From: Choristoneura fumiferana
Lineage: Eukaryota; Arthropoda; Insecta; Lepidoptera; Tortricidae
Direction of reading: 5' to 3'
NCBI RefSeq assembly: GCF_025370935.1
Contig: NC_133494.1
Span: 851,818 to 915,817, forward strand
DNA length: 64,000 nucleotides
Under the pieces are notes generated by a model, which was given only the letters and a program-made list of their open reading frames with translations, was not told the origin of the DNA and ran no database searches. The translations under genes were made by a program, and so were the position numbers. Shown in pieces: positions 58,499 to 64,000 of this stretch (position 1 is its first letter; each line of letters begins with the position of its first letter).

Positions 58499-58958
58499 TT
58501 TAGGGTTCCGTACCCAAAGGGTGCCAACGGAACCCTATTACTGAGATTCCGCTGTCTGTCTGTCTGTCTGTCCGTCCGCCCGTCCGTCACAGGGCTCTAT
58601 CTCTTGAGTCGTTATAGTTAGACACTTGAAATTTTTACAGATTAAGTACTCGTAACTGTGGCCGCTATAACAACAAATACTAAAAGCAGAAGAAAATAAA
58701 TATTTAAGGGGCTCCCATACAACAAACGGGATCGTTTTGCCGTTTTTTGCTTGATATTAATAACGACATTAGGTAGACGCTTGAAATATTCACAGAATCT
58801 TCAGTTGTATAGTTGTCACTTAAAAAATAAATAGTTAAATTAAAATAAAATAAATATTTAAGGGGGCTCCCATACAACAGACCTGTTTTTTTGCCGTTTT
58901 TTTATAATGTTACGGAACCCTTCGTGCGTGACCCCGACTCGCACTTGGACGGTTTTTT
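58499..58958 (+). repeat. GGTTCCG-type repeat, subfamily 2
   Basis: TTTTTAGGGTTCCGTACCCA, AAGGGTGCCAACGGAACCCT, TCTG/TCCG run (58555-58590), GCTCTATCTCTTGAGTCG, GGGGCTCCCATACAACAAAC, TTACGGAACCCTTCGTGCGT, CGACTCGCACTTGGACGG, T-run. Shares ends with 11581-12259 but not the body. Fragments of this subfamily: 11143-11196, 44251-44304 and 61512-61590. Confidence 0.7.
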
Positions 58959-59425
58959 ATAAATGACAGCTTTACAGTTTTAACGACCGGGAAAACAGTT
59001 TTCAAAATTTCAAACTTAGAGACTGCTCTAGCTAAGCTAGAGCTTTCAAGGCTAGAGTGAATAAGCTGTTACTGAAACCAGTAAGATACCTTATACCTTT
59101 CGCCAATTCACTGACGTGTTTCAGGGATTTTGTCAAATCACTAAACAAATTTGGTGAAATGAAAAAACGTGCCTTTTTTGGCTCATTCAGGGAGTTGTTT
59201 AAATTATCAGTTGCAGTCACGTTGAAGTTAGATTGCAGTCCGTCTGTAGCGTTAAACACATTTTCATCACACTTGCTCGTAAACAGTGTCGTAACATGCA
59301 GGCTACCTTGCTTGCAACCCCCTAAATAAAACCCTCGACCTTAATGTGCTTGTTATGAAGCCCGTGATCGGTAAATGAGTCATTGCCTGTACTAATTTTC
59401 ATGCCATGAAGCCCAAGGTCGGTAA
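58959..59425. other. No gene called; opposite-strand open frames
   Basis: Frames of 90 (+, 59057-59329) and 75 (-, 59032-59259) codons overlap; one must be a shadow and neither is recognisable. CTCTAGCT/AGCTAGAG at 59026-59042 is a short perfect hairpin. ATGAAGCCC.. GGTCGGTAAATGAGT-like phrases at about 59356 and 59404 are a 48-base-spaced duplication. Confidence 0.3.
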
Positions 59426-59429
59426 ATGA

Positions 59430-59540
59430 GTGTGATACTGCATGGCGTGCTGCAGCGCCTGCAGGAGCGCGGCGCGCGCAGGTCGGGCACATGCTACGTG
59501 GGGTGGGGTGGCGCGGAGGCTGGCGCTGCCAAGAGCGTAA
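59430..59540 (+). other. GC-rich patch with coding-like codon use (very weak exon candidate)
   Basis: An open + frame reads VILHGVLQRLQERGARRSGT, CYVGWGGAEAGAAK, with CTG, CAG, CGC, GTG and GGC codons dominating (very high GC3) in otherwise AT-rich DNA. A possible acceptor (AATGAG before TGTGATAC) and donors (CAG then GTCGGG; GAGC then GTAATC) are poor. I do not recognise the peptide. It may be a fragment of a GC-rich repeat instead. Confidence 0.2.
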
Positions 59541-59939
59541 TCAGCGGTATCGGCAATTTTTGGAAAAATCTTAGTTTTTCTTTTACAAATATACAATTTT
59601 ACTCGCAAATGTGATGAAAAACATTGTATTCGGCTTCTAATAGACTCTCGTTCGTAATTCCTTGTTTACCGCCCTTAAGACACAATGTACTATTACTGCG
59701 CGCTAGTAGAAGCGAAATCTACAGACGCAAGCTTTCGCTGTAAATTGCACTTCCGAGCTCGACTGTACGTACAGTCGATATTAGAAAGTGGGCTGGCGCC
59801 GGCGCCGCGCAAGCGCCTTTAATTATACCAATAAGCAATAATATAATACCTTCGAACCTTCGGTTTCACATTGTTACGTGACGCGGTATTCTTTATGTAC
59901 CGTACGCAATAGAAATGGCGGCCATTTTTGTTGGAAGTA

Positions 59940-60107
59940 CCATCAGCCAAATATGTGGTCTACCACCCTAAAGTTGATAATCGCTTGCATGTCATAAAAC
60001 AATAACGCCAATAGACGTGTCTGTCAACTTGAAAGTTCAACTTTAGCGACATATTCATTTGATAGGATCTTGTTTGAAAATTGATAGACCACTTATTTGG
60101 CTGATAG
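59940..60107. mobile_element. CCATCAGCCAAATA MITE, copy 2, TA target
   Basis: 168 bases with TA on both sides (59938-59939, 60108-60109). CCATCAGCCAAATATGTGGT and ATAGACCACTTATTTGGCTG are the inverted ends; inside GCATGTCATAAAACAATAAC, GCCAATAGACGTGTCTGTCA. Confidence 0.85.
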
Positions 60108-60274
60108 TACATTAAGCTCCCTTAATCCGAGTGCAATTTGACAAATTTAAGAAAAAATGCGTGACGAAAAGTAACCGAGAAAAGTATGGTACGGCCGCGT
60201 CTTTGTTTTGCGCGACTTGACGGGGGCACCACCGTGCCCCCAGGTTTATGAGTTACCTAATACAGTTTTTAGTT

Positions 60275-60591
60275 TAGTCGCACGCGTAAACTATTCGATC
60301 TGGTAGTTACAATTGAAATTCCGGGATTTTACAAAATTCCCCTGGGAATTACCAAAATTTATGTCGTGATCTTCATTGGGGTTGTGTTAAGAACAACTGT
60401 CCAAAATTTGAAGACTAAGCCCAGCGGTATCCTGTGGAAATATCGGGATAAAAAGTAGCCTATTGTTATTCCAGACGTCTAGCTATCTACGTACCAAATT
60501 TCATCTAAATGCGTCCATCCGTTTTAGCGTGAAGGAGTAAAAAACATACACACACACACAAACTTTCGCATTTATAATATACTAGCTTTTG
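60275..60591 (-). mobile_element. Helitron family 2, second member of a tandem
   Basis: Minus strand: TATTATAAATGCGAAAGTTT, CTCCTTCACGCTAAAACGGA, TCCCGATATTTCCACAGGAT, GGAATTTCAATTGTAACTAC, GTTTACGCGTGCGACTAAAC. The 3' CTAG is decayed. Its 5' end abuts the CTAG of 60592-60798. Confidence 0.7.
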
Positions 60592-60798
60592 CCCGCGACT
60601 TCGCCCGCGTGGAATTCGGTTATCGCGCGCTGTTCCCTCGGGAACTGCGCATTTTTCCGGGATCAAAAGTAGCCTATGTCACTCTCTGGCCTATAAACTA
60701 TCTCTATGCCAAAAAACACACCGATCCGTCGATCCGCTTCGACGTGAAAGATGGACAAAAACACAAATGCACTTTCTCATTTATAATATTAGTATGGA
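60592..60798 (-). mobile_element. Lep1-type Helitron, first member of a tandem
   Basis: Minus strand: ATCCATACTAATATTATAAA (TC start), CATCTTTCACGTCGAAGCGG, AGAGTGACATAGGCTACTTT, CGAGGGAACAGCGCGCGATA, GGCGAAGTCGCGGGCAAAAG, CTAG at 60592-60595. Confidence 0.85.
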
Positions 60799-60994
60799 TG
60801 GATAGCAAGGTTATAGCCTTTTTGCTTTGCTCATCCCCTCATAATCGTCATCAGCCTAGCATCAGCATAGTCATAATCTCCACGCTTATTAAGTGGCTTG
60901 GGAATTGCAGTATTGCGCCGACAGTGAATGCAGATGACGCTTCTGGATTTTCCCTTAGTCCAATGGGTAACAACTTGTTACAAAATATAAATTC

Positions 60995-61272
60995 ATCATG
61001 TCAGCCGAAAGACGTCCACTGCTGGACATAGGTTTCCCCCAAGGCTCTCCCTCAGACCGATCTTGTGCTTTCCGCATCCACCGCAATCCCGCGATCTTAA
61101 CCAGGTCGTCGCTCCATCTTGTTGGAGGCCTGCCGACGGCTCGTCTCCCGGTCCGCGGACGCCATTCGAGAACCTTCTGACCCGATCGGCCATCAGTCCT
61201 GCGAACAATGCCCCGCCCACTGCCACTTCAGTTTCGCAATTCTTCGGGCTATGTCTGCTGATATGATGATGA
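60995..61272 (-). mobile_element. RTE-like LINE 3' end
   Basis: The minus strand has GRRAVGRPPTRWSDDLVKIA-type sequence (SAGLQQDGATTWLRSRD in the shifted frame) and GSRWMRKAQDRSE; the 3' end is CAGTGGACGTCTTTCGGCTG, ACATGATG. Small deletions (GGCTCTCC-CTC, AATG-CC) cause frameshifts. Confidence 0.8.
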
Positions 61273-61630
61273 TGGACATTAGTTGCTGACTATACCTCCC
61301 TGGGCGACATAATAACCCGCTTTAAAAGCATGAAAGTTGTAACGCAGTTGTATACTAATATGTTTTGCGAGTACATCATCGCCCACGTTACATGCTATGC
61401 GCTGTACTGAATTAAACATACAAGCGTTGGAACAGCGGGCGGTCCCATAGTCTGTCTGTCTGTCACTCACGCGATAAACATGTCCAATGATCTGCTCTAG
61501 GGACTGGTTTCTTTTTAGGGTTCCGTATCCGAAGGGTGCCAAACGTAACCCTGTTAATATTGCTACAGTGTCCGTCACGGAGCTGTATATTTTAGAAACC
61601 GTAATAGATTATGTCACATATTTGATTTGA
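61273..61630. other. No gene; GGTTCCG subfamily-2 scrap at 61512-61590
   Basis: TTTTTAGGGTTCCGTATCCG, AAGGGTGCCAAACGTAACCC and TGTCCGTCACGGAGCTGTAT are the start of the 58499-58958 subfamily. The remainder (61279-61500) is unique. Confidence 0.5.
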
Positions 61631-61746
61631 CACTGTAGTCCGCCGTCTCGGACAGCTACATTACCAGATTAGGACAGACAGCGGACTCCTGTGGATCCGA
61701 CACCTAGACCAGCTACTCCCTGCTCCTCTGATTCACGGCGGAGGCG
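61631..61746. mobile_element. 116-base insert between perfect 19-base direct repeats
   Basis: TGTCACATATTTGATTTGA occurs at 61612-61630 and 61747-61765. The insert is GC-richer than its surroundings (GTCCGCCGTCTCGGACAGCT .. CTCCTCTGATTCACGGCGGA), has GCCGTCTCGG and CACGGCGGAGGCG near its ends, and no tail or recognised family. Either a retroposed fragment with a long target duplication or a recombination-derived duplication. Confidence 0.6.
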
Positions 61747-61934
61747 TGTCACATATTTGATTTGAATGGTTTCTTAGTTACAGTTGTTGATGACTTGGAC
61801 TGTCATTCTATTATATGTTTATCCTAATAAAGACATGTACATTTCAATTAATTTAATTACTTAACAGATTAACAGCTGATTTTTTTACATAACATATGTA
61901 TTTCAATTGCCGCTACAACAACAAATCTATATTA

Positions 61935-62177
61935 TCTTCTAATATACAAAACTCCCGTGTCACATTGGTTGTAACCAAACTCCTCCGAAACGGCTTGACC
62001 GATTTTTATGAATTATTTTGTGTATATTCTGGATGTAAACTATTTTTTTATTTTTTTTATTTGTGTTAATTTTGCTGTATATGTGTGTCTTCTGTGTAAG
62101 TGAATAAATGTCTTCTTTCTTTCTTTCTTTCTTTCTTTTCATACTTCTACGCGGACGGAGTCGCGGGCAATAGCTGG
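61935..62177 (+). mobile_element. Helitron-like element carrying a LINE tail
   Basis: TCTTCTAATATACAAAACTC, GGCTTGACCGATTTTTATGA and, after an insert, TTCTACGCGGACGGAGTCGC, GGGCAATAGCTGGT form Helitron ends. The insert at 62034-62139 ends AATAAATGTCTTCTTTCTTT, a LINE 3' end with (TTTC)n tail. Confidence 0.6.
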
Positions 62178-63429
62178 TATGTATTTAAAAATGAATCCCT
62201 ATTTTTTTTTTGGTCACGCCATTACTTGAGAACAACTTTACCAATTTCACTGTTCCCTTTTAAAGTTTTGTAATACTTTGTAAAAGGATTATACGGAATA
62301 AAAAATGCGCAGAATATAACAAAATATAAGAAAACTTAACACTGTGTATAAACTTTTCCAATATAACCTTAGCGTGTTACATTACTACAGCGATTGTTTG
62401 CCAAAAGTATCTAAATGTAACGAGATTAAGATTGTTGAAATTTAGCGCGGGTTTCTTTATGAAACTTTAATGAAATTCGCGATGAAATTTTGGCGAATTT
62501 ACACGTGAATTTTTGAGTTATCCCGCAATTTACGACGAATTTGGGGCATGTAGATAGCTGGAACTGAATAACACATACAGTACTTTTATTCCAAAATTTC
62601 CACCAAATCGGGATAAAATTCCAACATTCTACCACTACGGTTAGAGACATAATTTGGCGCAGCTTTTTTATGCAACGTTAGTGAAATTCGCGATGTATTT
62701 TTTGGGAATTTTCGCAAAATCCCGGAATTTCAATTCAATTGCTAGGCCTCATAGTTTACATGTACAAACTATCGTATAAAGACTCATAATAACAAATATG
62801 AAAATAAATAAAAATGGGGTCCTAGCTGGCCGCAAAAACATAAATCCTCCCAGAACAATCAACAGATACGCTACAGTTAATCGGTGGCCATCACACATGA
62901 TTTAAATAAGAGCAATCTAATTTTAGAAGCAAACCCAGTGAGGCCACTTGTCTATTTGACCCGACTCAACGTCTAAACAACCAAGCACTGGCCCTTATTC
63001 AACAGGGCTAGAGTGATATCACAACTGTGCAAACTAAAATTACTTACCTAGTTATCATGATAGATAGATAAAAATGCTTATTTGGTACTGCAAACACACA
63101 CAATCAAGATTAGATACAGATACAAAACACCAGTCCAGACTTATGTAAGTAAACATTACATATTGTATGAGTGCGCTGCAGTAGTGCAAGCAAAAGTTAT
63201 CACAAAGCAAAACTTGGGGGAAATCGTGGCAATGGCGTTTTCCGACAAGTGTGCCTATCGCTAAATGACGTTTGTAATGTGATGTCCGTTTAATGGTGCA
63301 GTCCTGCTTGCTATTGGCTTATTTTACATTTAAAACAATCCCTAGTGTGACACAAATGTTAAATCAACTATTTTGTCACAAAAACTTTCGTTGTCAGCAG
63401 CTAATCCAAAGCAATACCTTACTAGGGTT
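62178..63429. other. No gene in ~1.25 kb
   Basis: AT-rich unique sequence. GTGAAATTCGCGATG-like phrases recur at 62473 and 62681 with similar surroundings (an old ~210-base duplication). No supportable frame. Confidence 0.4.
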
Positions 63430-63860
63430 ATCTATTGTTTGCCCGAAAGTTATATGCCATAATTTCATTTGCCCGAAGTTCATATGCCCGAAACTTCATT
63501 TGCCCGAATGTTTCGTTTACTAGAAAATTTATTTGATATATTCTTATTTTCCCGAAAATTAGATGCCATAATGATACGAATGCAATACGTATTGTTTTCC
63601 ATATTATTAAGTGCAATAATATTATTTAATATAATATTCAAACGCCTTACTAAATAGTGCTTATTTCGATTATGATTGATTAAAATTGCTTTTTTCTATT
63701 GCTAATCTATCTATTATCTTTATTATCCGGGCTGCTATAAAAAAAAACTAACATCGAAGGCTAAGGCGGGAGCTACGCTCCGCTTCGCTCCCGCCTTAGC
63801 CTTCTTAACCTAACCTTTCCGAGTCGCTTCTGCTCCGAACCGTATTGATTGTTGATTTTA
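63430..63860. repeat. Quasi-periodic TTTGCCCGAA repeat island, copy 4, with hairpin
   Basis: TTTGCCCGAAAGTTATATGC, CATTTGCCCGAAGTTCATAT, GCCCGAAACTTCATTTGCCC, GAATG: here the unit is clear, TGCCCGAA plus 6-9 AT-rich bases, period 15-17. After ~100 bases of AT-rich DNA comes the shared AAAAAACTAACATCGAAGGC segment with a perfect 16-base hairpin (63757-63772 and 63788-63803, AAGGCTAAGGCGGGAG), then AACCTAACCTTTCCGAGTCG, CTTCTGC, as at 1362-1420. Confidence 0.6.
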
Positions 63861-64000
63861 TGTGCATGAATGTAGCTAGCGTCCTTTTTTTAAATCAATT
63901 AGACACACTCGAATAAAACGCTCCAGCAAATATGCGCAGCACATGTGCGTCTTGTGATAATTTACTTTAAAATTGAGTATTTATATCGTTGTCTTCTTTG

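Noticed and set aside
59032..59329. Opposite-strand frames of 75 and 90 codons
   Set aside because: They overlap almost completely, neither is recognisable, and no splice or tail signals support either.
61631..61746. Insert as an RNase H or zinc-knuckle fragment of an R1-type LINE
   Set aside because: A frame reading VRRLGQLHYQIRTDSGLLWI was considered, but the cysteine/histidine pattern is absent and no match is convincing.

Overview
This is nuclear DNA of a moth or butterfly (Lepidoptera): AT-rich, with almost no host coding sequence and packed with short interspersed repeats of lepidopteran type. The diagnostic ones are tRNA-headed SINEs and RTE-like LINE ends with (ATG)n tails, Lep1-type Helitrons ending CTAG, LINE 3' ends with (TTTGAC)n or (TTTGAAT)n tails, and repeats carrying GGTTCCG arms plus a TCTG/TCCG microsatellite. 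No bacterial operon, CRISPR array, rRNA or free-standing tRNA gene was seen. The window is best read as intergenic or large-intron sequence. Family names such as SINE-A or LINE-D are my labels; assignments to known clades come from recognisable motifs, not database searches.

Layout. 1-13 kb: quasi-periodic TTTGCC/CGAAAT repeat islands, several MITEs and LINE 3' ends, then the first of the ~0.6 kb GGTTCCG-type repeats. 13-24 kb: one candidate host exon on + (13932-14093) and a weaker one on - (20080-20190), a textbook full-length Helitron (19080-19314), and tRNA-bearing foldback elements. 24-34 kb: target-site-bounded SINE and Penelope-like insertions, a Helitron holding two MITEs, and a head-to-tail Helitron pair. 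34-37 kb: the only long intact reading frame, a 5'-truncated Jockey-clade LINE on - (endonuclease plus reverse transcriptase, poly(A), imperfect target duplication). 37-50 kb: SINE-B copies, fragments of an endonuclease-like LINE C-terminal domain, RTE ends inserted next to each other, and a three-layer Helitron nest. 50-64 kb: a second Penelope-like element, a four-layer nest (52.3-54.0 kb), four SINE-A copies, a second Helitron tandem, and a second copy of the quasi-periodic island with a perfect hairpin at the right edge.

How the parts work together. They are mobile elements and the machinery they borrow. SINE-A and the RTE fragments share a visibly homologous 3' end (GGAGGCCT..GCAGTGG..GGCTG..(ATG)n), so the RTE LINE is the likely source of reverse transcriptase for SINE-A. 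Several insertions have matching direct repeats at both edges, and the nested ones give a relative order of activity. The Jockey copy has all visible catalytic motifs but has lost its 5' end.

Limits: repeat borders without an explicit target duplication are approximate (about 10-30 bases). The two candidate exons rest on reading frame and splice-site shape only.
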